Positions 16,357 through 24,473 of a stretch of 64,000 nt of DNA are shown here, piece after piece. This DNA is from Paenibacillus sp. yr247. Lineage in GTDB: Bacteria; Bacillota; Bacilli; Paenibacillales; NBRC-103111. Position 1 is the first letter of the stretch, and every line of letters begins with the position of its first letter. The translations under genes and the position numbers were made by a program. The notes beneath the pieces were generated by a model. That model worked only from the letters and a program-made list of their open reading frames with translations. It did not search any database and was not told where the DNA came from. The stretch spans positions 1-64,000 of the forward strand of contig NZ_FNIF01000002.1 in the NCBI RefSeq assembly GCF_900103825.1. Direction: 5' to 3'.

Positions 16357-17349
16357 TTAGCTGCTGCAACCAGAGCCGCAGCTCGATCCCGATGAGCATG
16401 AAGAGCCTGAGCTGCAGTTGCTGCCTCCGCCTCCGCTATTATCGCCAAAGCTTTCGCCGCTATTTCCAGAGCTGCCGCAACTTGATGAAGAACAACTGCT
16501 TTGCTTGTCTTTTTGAGCATCCATATCATTCTCTGGCCAATACGAGTTCATGCCGCCTGTAAAGTCACTTGGATCATGGATGGAGAAGAACATCATTGCT
16601 CCCGCCATATACACCAAAATGTTCGGGCCTGCTAACGAATTCTTCCAGCCTGTATCCTCAAAGCTGCGGCTGTTCGCTGAATGTCTAGCTTCATTAATGG
16701 CTTGGGCAATTAGCATACGGACTGTCTCTGCGACCTCTGGATACCGTTTCGCCTGCTCCAAATCGAACCAGCGCTCGGCGATTTCTTCCTCATTGCCTCC
16801 ACAAAGCAGATCTGTTCGTTCCCTATCCAGCGGGTTACGAAAAAAACCGTTCCAGCAGCGAGCACTAGTTGGAGCGAATTCGAACAAATGTGCGTATATC
16901 CAGTCAAACCAAGCACGTTCACCCGGCATTTGCTTCAGTTCACGTTCAGGAGAATGATGAATAACGCCACCTGCGAATTGCTCCCCAAACCGCTGATATT
17001 CTCTTGTAAACATCAACATCTCATGCCATATCTCATCGATTGCGGTGCTAAACATCGGTGTTTGTTTCAAAATGAGATTCATTAAGAAAAATCGTTTTAA
17101 CTCAAACCATTTACAGGCAAATTCGTCATCCGACATGTTCGGATTCCCTGCTTTTACACGGTATTGGAGTCTTTCTACATAATCAAGTGGAAGTGCGCTA
17201 TTCAGCTTAGCAATGATTCGTTCTAACGGAATACCTTCTAGCAAACCAAGCCCTTGAGGAAGCTCCGAAGCACGATAGTTCGGTTTGAATTTCCCGACAA
17301 GGCTTCGCTTGGACGGTTTGGGTGATTTTCGAAATAAAAAACGAAACAT
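16357..17349 (-). CDS. GRDP-like protein with Cys/Ser/Gly-rich tail
   Basis: 330 residues from the start at 17349, which has AGGAGGG seven bases upstream. The middle contains AIDEIWHEMLMFTREYQRF followed by GGVIHHSPERE. This resembles the WH-x4-FT-x-Y block and HH-P pattern of bacterial glycine-rich-domain-containing (GRDP/DUF1399-like) proteins. A single hydrophobic stretch, GPNILVYMAGAMMFF, lies near residue 265. The last ~47 residues are low complexity, built of Ser, Gly and six Cys (pieces such as GSSCSSGSSCGSGCSS), suggesting cross-linking or metal binding. Related proteins with such tails are often annotated only as hypothetical. Single gene with terminator. Confidence 0.75.
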   Translation of the reverse strand: MFRFLFRKSPKPSKRSLVGKFKPNYRASELPQGLGLLEGIPLERIIAKLNSALPLDYVERLQYRVKAGNPNMSDDEFACKWFELKRFFLMNLILKQTPMFSTAIDEIWHEMLMFTREYQRFGEQFAGGVIHHSPERELKQMPGERAWFDWIYAHLFEFAPTSARCWNGFFRNPLDRERTDLLCGGNEEEIAERWFDLEQAKRYPEVAETVRMLIAQAINEARHSANSRSFEDTGWKNSLAGPNILVYMAGAMMFFSIHDPSDFTGGMNSYWPENDMDAQKDKQSSCSSSSCGSSGNSGESFGDNSGGGGSNCSSGSSCSSGSSCGSGCSS

Positions 17350-17457
17350 AGGGCATCCCTCCTTATTTCCAATATAACACATTCATGTAAACGGCAGAAT
17401 AACGCCTGTTGGAAAAGATTGTATTTTACACCTATAATGGAGGAAAGGAGGTGCCTA

Positions 17458-18342
17458 ATGATGAAAATTGCAGTTACGGGCGGCAGCGGCTTTATTGGTA
17501 AACGATTGATTTCTCATTTGCATCAGCAAGGTCATGAAGTTATCAATATCTCACGTTCTCCCAAAGCTGTCGTTCATGATGTTCGCACCGTAACTTGGGA
17601 TCAACTGCAGTCTAATTGGGCTGAATTTGCAGGTCTTGATGCCATCGTAAATTTGGCTGGCGAGTCGATTAATCAGCGTTGGACAGCTGCGGCCAAAGAA
17701 CGTATTGTTGAGTCTCGTCTAAAGGCAGCAAAGCGAGTGGCCCACCTCGTAGAACGCATGGAAATTAAGCCCGTTGTCATTAATGCTTCAGGAATGTCCG
17801 TATACGGTACTTCAGAGACGGCAACCTTCGACGAACGAAGTCCGCAACGATCTGTAGATTTCTTGTCGAGTGTAGTTGAAAAGTGGGAACACGCGGCTGA
17901 TCAGATACAAGGATCACGGATTGTGAAAGTCCGTATAGGACTTGTACTAGACGGCAAGGAAGGTGCATTCCCAAAGATGGCATTCCCTTATAAACTTGGT
18001 GTTGGCGGCCCCATAGGCAGCGGTAATCAATGGCTCTCATGGATTCACATCGATGATATGGTGAGGCTCATTGATTTCTGTATCCAAAACGAAGCGATTA
18101 TCGGTCCTGTAAATGCCACAGCGCCGAATCCGGTCACGAATAGGGAGTTCGGACAGGCATTAGCCAAAGCAATGAGGAGACCGAATCTATTCCCGCTTCC
18201 TGCTTTTTTCATGAAGCTGATTTTCGGCGAGTTATCTACGCTTCTCTTGAAAGTTCAAAAAGTACTCCCGAGGGTACTGCTTGAGCAAGGCTTTACGTTT
18301 AAATATTCATCCGTTAATAAAGCACTCGCTGATATTGTATGA
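17458..18342 (+). CDS. TIGR01777-family SDR / NAD-dependent epimerase (YfcH-like)
   Basis: 294 residues. The cofactor loop is VTGGSGFIGKRL at the extreme N-terminus, followed by NLAGESINQRW. INASGMSVYG supplies the Ser/Tyr region, with VVEKWEHAA further on, as in the TIGR01777 group of extended SDRs. The C-terminus holds the DUF1731-type segment FGELSTLLLKVQKVLPRVLLEQGFTF. The start at 17458 follows AAAGGAGGTG by five bases. In some bacteria the family affects cell division (SulA-like label), but its reaction is unknown. Confidence 0.88.
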   Translation: MMKIAVTGGSGFIGKRLISHLHQQGHEVINISRSPKAVVHDVRTVTWDQLQSNWAEFAGLDAIVNLAGESINQRWTAAAKERIVESRLKAAKRVAHLVERMEIKPVVINASGMSVYGTSETATFDERSPQRSVDFLSSVVEKWEHAADQIQGSRIVKVRIGLVLDGKEGAFPKMAFPYKLGVGGPIGSGNQWLSWIHIDDMVRLIDFCIQNEAIIGPVNATAPNPVTNREFGQALAKAMRRPNLFPLPAFFMKLIFGELSTLLLKVQKVLPRVLLEQGFTFKYSSVNKALADIV

Positions 18343-18352
18343 GTTCAAAAAT

Positions 18353-18399
18353 AAAACCCAAATCCTCGAGAGCAACTCGAAGATCTGGGTTTTCGTTTA
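18353..18399 (+). terminator. Terminator of the SDR gene
   Basis: AAAACCCA-ATC-TCGAG and CTCGA-GAT-TGGGTTTT form an interrupted long stem; T-run follows. Confidence 0.8.
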
Positions 18400-18581
18400 C
18401 TCTTTATTTTGTAGATAAGTCATCCTGTTATGCGCCATAAACGGCAAATAGGGCTGCAAGTACGTTCGTGCAGTATTAGAGGGGAATATAAAATTTGTAA
18501 AATCCCAAAAAAAAGCTTTTCAAACCAATTAAAATTGTATACAATTAATTTGTATGAAATAATTATAAGAAGGTGACCCTC

Positions 18582-19076
18582 TTGAACGTTCATCAATTTA
18601 CTGTGCAGACGATCCGCGGGGAAGAAAAATCTCTCGCCGACTACAAAGGTCAAGTGCTGCTGATTGTAAATACCGCAACAAAATGTGGATTCGCGCCTCA
18701 ATTCAAAGGACTTCAAGAGCTCCATGACACATATAAGGAACAAGGCTTTAGCGTTCTAGGATTTCCATGCAATCAATTCAAGGATCAGGAGCCCGGCGAT
18801 GACGCTCAAGTAGAGCAAGCTTGCCAAATTAATTTTGGAGTCAACTTCCCGTTGTTCTCCAAAATCAATGTAAACGGTGCAGACGCCCATCCGCTGTACC
18901 GCCACCTTAAACAACAGGCTTCCGGTCTATTCGGCTCAAGCATCAAATGGAATTTCACGAAATTCTTAGTTGATCAGCAAGGCAATGTGATTAAACGCTT
19001 CCCGCCTACTACTACACCAAGTAAAATAGAGAGCCAAATTCGAAAGCTCATAGAGAAATCTGCCGTTCATGCTTAA
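18582..19076 (+). CDS. bsaA: Glutathione peroxidase family thiol peroxidase
   Basis: 164 residues from TTG 18582, which is placed six bases after AAGGTG; an upstream GTG (18573) sits inside that site. Catalytic tetrad positions are visible: NTATKCGFAPQFKGLQ (Cys rather than Sec), GFPCNQFKDQE with the Gln and a second Cys, and IKWNFTKFLVD with Trp and Asn. Bacterial Cys homologues reduce peroxides using thioredoxin more than glutathione. No regulator site was found. A terminator follows. Confidence 0.92.
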   Translation: MNVHQFTVQTIRGEEKSLADYKGQVLLIVNTATKCGFAPQFKGLQELHDTYKEQGFSVLGFPCNQFKDQEPGDDAQVEQACQINFGVNFPLFSKINVNGADAHPLYRHLKQQASGLFGSSIKWNFTKFLVDQQGNVIKRFPPTTTPSKIESQIRKLIEKSAVHA

Positions 19077-19096
19077 TTTCGTGTGAATGAATAAAA

Positions 19097-19129
19097 GCAT
19101 CCGACCCACGAAGTGGACGGATGCTTTTT
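19097..19129 (+). terminator. Terminator of the peroxidase gene
   Basis: GCATCCG and CGGATGC stem, then TTTTT. Confidence 0.88.
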
Positions 19130-19130
19130 G

Positions 19131-19352
19131 CTATTTCACATATTTCTTTGCTTTTTCAATTGCTTCGTCTTCTGTTGCTGCTGTCACATAGCGGCCATTT
19201 ATGAAAATAAAAGCAAACCTGGAACAAGGACCGCAATAGGATTTGCAGGCTACTTTGACTTCAGCGTCAGGTGCAATGACACTTAGTTTAGAAAGGGCGG
19301 ACTTCACTTTCATGTGTTTGCATTTATCACAAATGCGAATATCATTACGCAT
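19131..19352 (-). CDS. DUF1450 family protein
   Basis: 73 residues with four conserved cysteines, CDKCKHMKV near the N-terminus and CKSYCGPCSRF in the middle. A thioredoxin-like small fold is likely (INGRYVTAATEDEAIEKAKKYV). It matches the DUF1450/YuzB-type pattern. Its ATG overlaps the stop of the preceding A-type-carrier-like gene (TAATG), so the two are translationally coupled. A [Fe-S] or thiol role is plausible from the cysteines but unproven. Confidence 0.8.
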   Translation of the reverse strand: MRNDIRICDKCKHMKVKSALSKLSVIAPDAEVKVACKSYCGPCSRFAFIFINGRYVTAATEDEAIEKAKKYVK

Positions 19353-19654
19353 TAGTGATCCCCGAGATTCCCCTTGCTTGGGTTCGTAATCATGAAGCCT
19401 TCTTCCGGTGTATAGAAGTAATCAATACGTATGCCATCCAGCAATGGTTCGTTTTTATCTAACAAAACATCAATTCCCTTATCCGTGTTTACAAGGATGT
19501 CATCTGCTGATTTATCGTCAAGACCCAAACCATAGTGAGCATGGTCACCGTGCTTATGAGTCACTTGAACGCGAACCATTAATCCTTTGTTTTCTTCTTT
19601 ATCAAGCTCCAATTGAAGTACTTTTGCTGCATTACGAGAAATTTTGACTTTCAT
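19352..19654 (-). CDS. HesB/IscA-like fold protein lacking the cluster cysteines
   Basis: 100 residues, length and strand order of A-type iron-sulfur carriers: KISRNAAKVLQLEL, LMVRVQVTHK, YGLGLDD, GIDVLLDKNEPLLDGIRIDYFY and a GFMITNP end. The three cysteines that bind the cluster in IscA are absent; the protein contains none. The C-terminus has NPSKGNLGDH in place of the Cys-containing NP-x-A tail. It therefore belongs to the HesB-like group of Bacillales with unknown function. It is coupled to the cysteine-rich DUF1450 gene downstream, which may supply the thiols. RBS AGGAGATGT precedes the ATG. Confidence 0.78.
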   Translation of the reverse strand: MKVKISRNAAKVLQLELDKEENKGLMVRVQVTHKHGDHAHYGLGLDDKSADDILVNTDKGIDVLLDKNEPLLDGIRIDYFYTPEEGFMITNPSKGNLGDH

Positions 19655-19826
19655 ATGTACACATCTCCTGAAACTATAATTTTATTTCTTATTGTAAAGA
19701 ATCTAAGGCACGAAATCAACCTTTGTCCAAGGATACATCGTTTAGCTGTTTACAAAGTCTACAACGATCCTCACTATTGCTAATTCAGTAAACGAACTTT
19801 AAAATACATAGTAGTGACAACAAATA

Positions 19827-19870
19827 GCACTAATTACATGTTGGTAACTTACTTACTTAGAGGTTAGTGC
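19827..19870. promoter_or_regulatory. Inverted repeat upstream of the HxlR-type gene (candidate operator)
   Basis: GCACTAA (19827-19833) and TTAGTGC (19864-19870) are inverted and flank an ACTTACTTACTTA tract. The position 35-75 bases before the regulator gene fits autoregulation, but no clear promoter hexamers could be assigned. Confidence 0.35.
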
Positions 19871-19903
19871 ACATGGATATCTAAATTGAAAGGAAGCGAT
19901 CTT

Positions 19904-20263
19904 ATGTCAACCCTTGAGAATGAAAAAGTCGCTCCACTCAGTAACTATGTTCCTAAAGTGCCCAAAGAAATTGAATGCTCCATTGAAAGAACACTTGAAG
20001 TGATTGGTGGAAAATGGGCCTTTCTAGTGCTTCGCGAATTATTTTGCGGAACGAGGCGTTTCGGCGAGCTGCAGCGTCAGGTAACGGGGATCAGCCCTAA
20101 GTCATTAACCGATATCCTTCGTCATCTCGAAGAGCATGGCGTCTTAGAACGTATGGCTTACCCTACCGTTCCTGTAACTGTCGAGTATACACTGACACCG
20201 AAAGGCCAGGATTTGCATCAAATATTAAAAGAAATGAAGCTATGGTCAGCAAAGTGGACATAA
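19904..20263 (+). CDS. HxlR-family winged-helix regulator
   Basis: 119 residues. The N-terminus carries IECSIERTLEVIGGKWAFLVLREL, the HxlR hallmark with a single conserved Cys before the helix that in YodB/HypR-type sensors reacts with quinones or disulfide stress. The winged helix runs through RRFGELQRQVTGISPKSLTDILRHLEEHG. The start at 19904 has AAAGGAAG upstream. The 3' end is followed by the methionine aminopeptidase gene after 32 bases. Confidence 0.88.
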   Translation: MSTLENEKVAPLSNYVPKVPKEIECSIERTLEVIGGKWAFLVLRELFCGTRRFGELQRQVTGISPKSLTDILRHLEEHGVLERMAYPTVPVTVEYTLTPKGQDLHQILKEMKLWSAKWT

Positions 20264-20295
20264 TGAATGAATATCACCAGAGGAGTGGGACCCCA

Positions 20296-21042
20296 ATGAT
20301 CACCATCAAATCGAAAGAACAAATTGAAAAAATGGGCAGAGCCGGACGCATACTTGCTGACTGCCATAAAGAGATTGCCAAACTGATTCGCCCCGGTATA
20401 ACGTCATGGGAAATCGACCAGTTTGTGGAGGGCTTTCTGGCTAAGCACGGAGCTACACCTGAGCAAAAGGGATATCACGGTTATCCCTACGCCACTTGCG
20501 CATCCGTCAACGATGTAATCTGTCACGGTTTTCCGAAGAAGGAGCCACTCCATGACGGCGATATCGTGACCATTGACATGGTCGTACGAATTGATGGTTG
20601 GTTGGCGGACTCTGCCTGGTCATATGCTGTTGGCAGCATCTCCCCCATTGCTGAGAAATTGCTGAAAGTAACGAAGGAATCGCTGTACAAAGGGATTGAA
20701 CAAGCGATTCCCGGCAACCGTATCGGAGATGTGTCTCATGCCATCCAAGTATACGCGGAATCACAAGGCTTTTCCGTTGTGAGAGATTTTATCGGACATG
20801 GGATTGGCTCAGAAATGCATGAAGAACCGCAAGTGCCTCATTATGGACCTGCCGGTAAAGGACCGCGTATTAAAGAAGGCATGGTGTTCACAATTGAACC
20901 GATGCTAAATGTCGGTAAATACCATTCCAAAGTAGATCAAGATGGTTGGACAGCAAGAACCTATGACGGCAGTCTATCTGCTCAATATGAGCACACGATT
21001 GCCATTACGAGCCAAGGACCGATAATTTTGACGGAACAATAA
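20296..21042 (+). CDS. map: Methionine aminopeptidase, type I
   Basis: 248 residues. The five metal ligands are visible in order: Asp in IVTIDMVV, Asp in LADSAWSY, His in FIGHGIGSEMHEEP, Glu in MVFTIEPML and Glu in YEHTIAIT. The catalytic His is in YATCASVNDVICHG. It removes the initiator methionine. The start at 20296 (MITIKSKEQ) has AGAGGAG ten bases upstream; an earlier in-frame ATG at 20242 overlaps the regulator gene. This is not the ribosomal-protein-cluster copy, so it is likely a second enzyme like Bacillus YflG. Confidence 0.93.
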   Translation: MITIKSKEQIEKMGRAGRILADCHKEIAKLIRPGITSWEIDQFVEGFLAKHGATPEQKGYHGYPYATCASVNDVICHGFPKKEPLHDGDIVTIDMVVRIDGWLADSAWSYAVGSISPIAEKLLKVTKESLYKGIEQAIPGNRIGDVSHAIQVYAESQGFSVVRDFIGHGIGSEMHEEPQVPHYGPAGKGPRIKEGMVFTIEPMLNVGKYHSKVDQDGWTARTYDGSLSAQYEHTIAITSQGPIILTEQ

Positions 21043-21061
21043 TGATCCCGGAGGAACATGC

Positions 21062-22174
21062 ATGATTTCTTTTTACAAGAAATATTGGAGAACAGCCTTT
21101 GACATTGCTCTCATTGTTCTAACCGTCTATTTATTCATGCTGTTATTCAGCTATCTGTATCGCATCGCCACACCTATCTTTCTGGCTCTGATCATTTTCA
21201 TGATGATCGAGCCATTTGCTAGGTTTCTGAATCGCAAAGGGATGCGTAAGTCGATCGCCTCGGCGATTTCAACCTTGGTATTCGTCCTTATCATCCTAGG
21301 CGCACTAACCGGTGCTGCTGTCATTTTCACAAGCCAGATTATGAGCCTTGTCGATAAAGTGGACGAGTATCAATCCGTATTCAATGATCAAATCGTACAT
21401 AAAATCAGTGAATTGAATGATCGTTTCCAAACGCTGCCTCCTGATGTGATAGTGAAAGCCAAAGATTATGCGGGGCAATTCGCTGGAAATGCCTCCAAAT
21501 TCATCATAGCTTTCTTATCAGGATTAGTCGCCTCTCTGACTTCCTTCTCAACCTTCATGTTCAACTTCATAGTCGGTATTATATTGGCCTACTTCCTAAG
21601 CATTGAAATCGATTCTTGGAAACGCCATGCCAGTGAAAAGACACCAAAAACCTTTAAATCCGTCTTCTTTTTCCTCAAGGAGAATGTCGTGAAGGGTATC
21701 GTATCATACATAAAAGCGCAAGCAAAACTGATCACATTGACGTTCATTGTTGTATTTTTTGCCTTGCTCCTGCTCGGCGTTAATAACGCCTTCTCGATCT
21801 CGCTGTTATCAGCCATATTCGATGTGCTGCCACTACTCGGCGTTTCGACTTTGTTCATTCCATGGATTATTTACTTGTTTATTGTTGGTCAAACTACACT
21901 CGCGATTTGGCTTAGCGCCTTACTCCTTGTCGTTATTCTTGTCAGACAAATCATGGAGCCTAAGATTACCGGGGAGTCGCTCGGGGTATCTGCATTCACA
22001 ACGTTAGCTTTCATGATTATATCCCTTTCTTTATTTGGATTTGCGGGGGTTATCCTTTCACCTGTACTGATCATTCTGATCAAAGCCCTTTATACGCAAG
22101 GCTACATTCAGCGTTGGATTCGTAAGCCGGAAGACGAATATGTCCAAGGAAAAATCCCGTATAACGGACCGTAA
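21062..22174 (+). CDS. AI-2E family transporter (UPF0118)
   Basis: 370 residues with about eight helices. The pattern is family-typical: an N-terminal pair (ALIVLTVYLFMLLF, PIFLALIIFMMIEP), a large extracytoplasmic/soluble section (DEYQSVFNDQIVHKI), then the conserved PLLG loop in FDVLPLLGVSTLFIPW. A REIMEPKI-like RQIMEPKITGESLGV block follows. Members move small molecules or act as Na+/H+ antiporters; the AI-2 role applies to few. Starts 20 bases after map with CCGGAGGAAC, so the two are probably one operon ending at the strong terminator. Confidence 0.88.
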   Translation: MISFYKKYWRTAFDIALIVLTVYLFMLLFSYLYRIATPIFLALIIFMMIEPFARFLNRKGMRKSIASAISTLVFVLIILGALTGAAVIFTSQIMSLVDKVDEYQSVFNDQIVHKISELNDRFQTLPPDVIVKAKDYAGQFAGNASKFIIAFLSGLVASLTSFSTFMFNFIVGIILAYFLSIEIDSWKRHASEKTPKTFKSVFFFLKENVVKGIVSYIKAQAKLITLTFIVVFFALLLLGVNNAFSISLLSAIFDVLPLLGVSTLFIPWIIYLFIVGQTTLAIWLSALLLVVILVRQIMEPKITGESLGVSAFTTLAFMIISLSLFGFAGVILSPVLIILIKALYTQGYIQRWIRKPEDEYVQGKIPYNGP

Positions 22175-22175
22175 T

Positions 22176-22226
22176 AAAAAGATCTGCCATCCACATTTCA
22201 CACTTGGATGGCAGATCTTTTTATTT
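22176..22226 (+). terminator. Strong bidirectional terminator
   Basis: AAAAAGATCTGCCATCCA pairs fully with TGGATGGCAGATCTTTTT; T-run ATTTT follows. Confidence 0.95.
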
Positions 22227-22295
22227 TACACGCGATATATACTTCTGGGGTGATTTACGAATCGGATTTACCTACCTATTGTGTGTTCGAAGGGG

Positions 22296-22345
22296 AAAAA
22301 GCACTCCGAATGGCAGAATATTTTCTGCAATTTTGAGTGCTTTTT
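22296..22345 (+). terminator. Orphan terminator-like hairpin
   Basis: AAAAAGCACTC and GAGTGCTTTTT enclose an inner GCAGAATATTTTCTGC hairpin. No gene lies between it and the previous terminator at 22226, on either strand. It may end a short untranslated RNA or be a remnant. Confidence 0.7.
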
Positions 22346-22403
22346 CTTTGCCAAGCAGCTAAGTCTCCGACAATCTTTTCTAATAAATAGGTCTTAATAA
22401 CCC

Positions 22404-22432
22404 TTGTTTAACCTTACATGATATGTTATATT
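22404..22432 (+). promoter_or_regulatory. Sigma-A promoter of the 59-aa protein gene
   Basis: TTGTTT, 17-base spacer, TATATT. Confidence 0.75.
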
Positions 22433-22488
22433 AAAAGTGCGACAAATCAAGGTTTTCTCTCCAAAAAGTTGACATAGGAGTGATGAAA

Positions 22489-22668
22489 ATGAACCACAAT
22501 ACCGTGCAAATTCCCCAAGGTGAAGAAATTATTCGTGTAGAAATGACAGTTAAGGAAGCGCTTGCATTAACAGGTGCTAAGTTTAACCAAAACCACAAAT
22601 TAGAAACCGATGCGATCAAGAAGGTTAAACAAACACTTGAAAATAAATTGCTGACGTCTCAACGTTAA
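22489..22668 (+). CDS. Small conserved hypothetical protein, 59 aa
   Basis: MNHNTVQIPQGEEIIRVEM is followed by TVKEALALTGAKFNQNHKLE and a basic helical end. The start at 22489 lies eight bases after AGGAG. Own promoter and terminator make it a clear transcription unit. No family recognised; the composition suggests a small DNA-binding or regulatory protein, but nothing confirms it. Confidence 0.7.
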   Translation: MNHNTVQIPQGEEIIRVEMTVKEALALTGAKFNQNHKLETDAIKKVKQTLENKLLTSQR

Positions 22669-22689
22669 TCCTTTCAACCATCAGAGCTC

Positions 22690-22737
22690 AAAACCCTTCA
22701 AACGATTTCTAATCGTTCGTGGGGCTTTTTATTTTTT
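22690..22737 (+). terminator. Terminator of the 59-aa protein gene
   Basis: Inner stem AACGATT-TCT-AATCGTT within a weaker CCC/GGGG outer pair, followed by TTTTTATTTTTT. Confidence 0.75.
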
Positions 22738-22811
22738 ATCGTATCAAATTCAGGCGAATGCTTATAATAAACTCGGACCGCAAAAAAACCTGATTCCAAG
22801 GAGTGAACAAC

Positions 22812-22901
22812 ATGTCAGAAGGCCATAAGCAGCAAGGACACGCCAAACAGAATACAACTAAACGCACCCATGATCGGAGCAGCAAAAAGGGTAAGAAATA
22901 A
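22812..22901 (+). CDS. Very small basic peptide, 29 aa
   Basis: Begins MSEGHKQQGHAKQN and ends SSKKGKK. AAGGAG lies eight bases before the ATG. It is strongly basic and hydrophilic, without a hydrophobic segment. It is followed after 27 bases by another small gene on the same strand with its own perfect ribosome site. The tandem arrangement and ribosome sites are the evidence that it is translated. The composition is like minor spore proteins, which is only a suggestion. Confidence 0.55.
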   Translation: MSEGHKQQGHAKQNTTKRTHDRSSKKGKK

Positions 22902-22928
22902 CCACATGATAAATTAGGAGGCCGAAAT

Positions 22929-23105
22929 ATGCTCGATAATTTAGAAAGCAATTACGACTGTGCGAATGCAGGCTCTGATCTCCACAAATTAATACAAGAA
23001 CTTGAACAGTTCCAAGGGCCAGAAGAGCAACGGAACCGGCTTGAGAACCAGATCCATTTTATTCAGAATAAGTGCTCTATCCCACATGAACATACTCCTA
23101 AGTAA
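22929..23105 (+). CDS. Small hypothetical protein, 58 aa
   Basis: Begins MLDNLESNYDCANAGSDLH, with a helical middle ELEQFQGPEEQRNRLENQIHFI and a Cys/His end (NKCSIPHEH). AGGAGG is seven bases before the ATG. A terminator follows immediately. No family recognised; two cysteines and several histidines are notable for its size. Confidence 0.65.
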   Translation: MLDNLESNYDCANAGSDLHKLIQELEQFQGPEEQRNRLENQIHFIQNKCSIPHEHTPK

Positions 23106-23107
23106 AG

Positions 23108-23143
23108 AAAGTCCATGCCCTAGAAATCGGGGCGTGGACTTTT
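23108..23143 (+). terminator. Terminator of the small-gene pair
   Basis: AAAGTCCATGCCC and GGGGCGTGGACTTT stem with a short T-run. Confidence 0.7.
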
Positions 23144-23151
23144 CACTTCAA

Positions 23152-23361
23152 TTAATTGATTTTTCTTCTTGTCAAAATACAGGGAACCCCTTTACCCACG
23201 GCTCCCGGCTGTGACATCAAGGCCAAATATCGAAGTCCTCTTGCGCATTGCGTTTTACAAACCGCGCAAGTGGAAGATTCTACAAGTCTCATCGTGTACT
23301 GCTCTCTGGATGAAAGTACTTTCTTCTTCTTGATTACCTTGCCCTTCCCTTTAGGTGCCAT
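23152..23361 (-). CDS. Cys-containing hypothetical protein, 69 aa
   Basis: The start at 23361 (MAPKGKGKVIKKKKV) has GGGAGG seven bases upstream. The N-terminus is very basic; the middle has SSTCAVCKTQCARGLRY, a CxxCxxxC cluster, and a further Cys lies in GKGVPCILT. This suggests a small zinc or thiol protein. Alone between converging units. Family unknown to me. Confidence 0.65.
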   Translation of the reverse strand: MAPKGKGKVIKKKKVLSSREQYTMRLVESSTCAVCKTQCARGLRYLALMSQPGAVGKGVPCILTRRKIN

Positions 23362-23451
23362 ATCCACGCCTCCCAACAGTCTCCTAACTTCAGTATATGA
23401 AGTCTGGGCGGAACGGTTCATTGAGGGCATGGTCTAGTTCATGTTACTTGT

Positions 23452-24342
23452 CTAACGGTTAACGACTTGTAAATCCATGGCCGTCAGTAGAATCGGAACC
23501 ATCTCTTCATAGAGCGTTGCGAAAGATTCAACAGGCAAGGGATTAACACCAACTCCCACTTCAATGGTAAATCCAGGTTTACGAAATTGCTGGATGAACC
23601 AGTCCTTGTACCCGGCGTCACTGTCAACCAGTTTAACTGCCTGGTAGCCGCTGGCCAGAGCTAAACGCTCAGCAAAAGCCTCCGACTCTGAAGGTTCATA
23701 ATCGCGATAATTCCAATAAATCTCCCTACCTTGTGTATGCAGTGCGACAACGAGTTCAAATGGATGACATTCTGTAAAATGGGCTAAGGCTATTGCTTCT
23801 GGCTCTGTCAGCGGCGCAACTCCACCATAATCACGCTCACCTGGCCCGGGCTGCCCTCTTCGTGCAGCCTCTTCTTCCCAGTGAGCAGGAAATTGGTCAT
23901 TGAGGTCAACACCACGGATATTCGCCTTCCAATTACTGAAATCCGGTGATCCTCCGTTCCAGTCCAGCAGCGTCTCTCGAAATGGATGTTCGTCATTAAC
24001 GCCGTGCAGCACAAGCTCCACACCATCCGGATTCACCATGGGTACAACCCATAGCGAATACTCCGATAAGAGGCGTCTAATGTTGCTTCCCTGCCATGCG
24101 GTCCCTCTTGCATAGGAGCAGGCGAGATCTTCCACGAATTGCATTAAAAGCGGTGTCGTGATCCACTCATTCGCATGGAACGATGCGTTAATATGAAGCT
24201 CTTTCGCACCTTGACCGATTCGCAGAGCAGGTATGCTTTTTCCCATGACACTCTCGCCTATGACTTCGAAGTGAAGAAAAGGATATATCTTGCCTAGCCG
24301 GTTCAGTTCTTCACAAAGTGTCCAATACCCGTATCCTAACAT
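23452..24342 (-). CDS. M14-family zinc carboxypeptidase (gamma-D-glutamyl-diamino acid peptidase-like)
   Basis: 296 residues. Zinc ligands are visible: His and Glu in INASFHANEW, and His in VVALHTQGREIYW. The general-base Glu is in FTIEVGVGVNP. VPMVNPDGVELVLHG and the substrate-binding Arg/Asn surroundings are typical of Bacillus sporulation peptidase I-type enzymes that cut the peptidoglycan stem at gamma-D-Glu-mDAP. There is no signal peptide and no LysM domain, so a cytoplasmic recycling role is more likely than wall lysis. Start ATG 24342 follows GAGGTGGTCGC. Confidence 0.88.
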   Translation of the reverse strand: MLGYGYWTLCEELNRLGKIYPFLHFEVIGESVMGKSIPALRIGQGAKELHINASFHANEWITTPLLMQFVEDLACSYARGTAWQGSNIRRLLSEYSLWVVPMVNPDGVELVLHGVNDEHPFRETLLDWNGGSPDFSNWKANIRGVDLNDQFPAHWEEEAARRGQPGPGERDYGGVAPLTEPEAIALAHFTECHPFELVVALHTQGREIYWNYRDYEPSESEAFAERLALASGYQAVKLVDSDAGYKDWFIQQFRKPGFTIEVGVGVNPLPVESFATLYEEMVPILLTAMDLQVVNR

Positions 24343-24437
24343 GCGACCACCTCACAGCTCTTTTACTTACTTCGTAGGATATGAATATGCCCGCAGTCTT
24401 AGAATCATGCGGCCATACGTAACGCCGCGGCTGGACA

Positions 24438-24465
24438 TAAAAAAATAGACCCATCCGGGTCTATT
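24438..24465 (-). terminator. Terminator of murI
   Basis: AATAGACCC-GGAT-GGGTCTATT on the minus strand, followed by TTTTTTTA. Confidence 0.9.
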
Positions 24466-24473
24466 CGCACCAC

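Noticed and set aside
16098..16562. A plus-strand open frame of about 154 codons rich in Cys and Ser
   Set aside because: It is the reverse of the Ser/Gly/Cys repeat tail plus intergenic sequence; no ribosome site and composition is repeat-driven.
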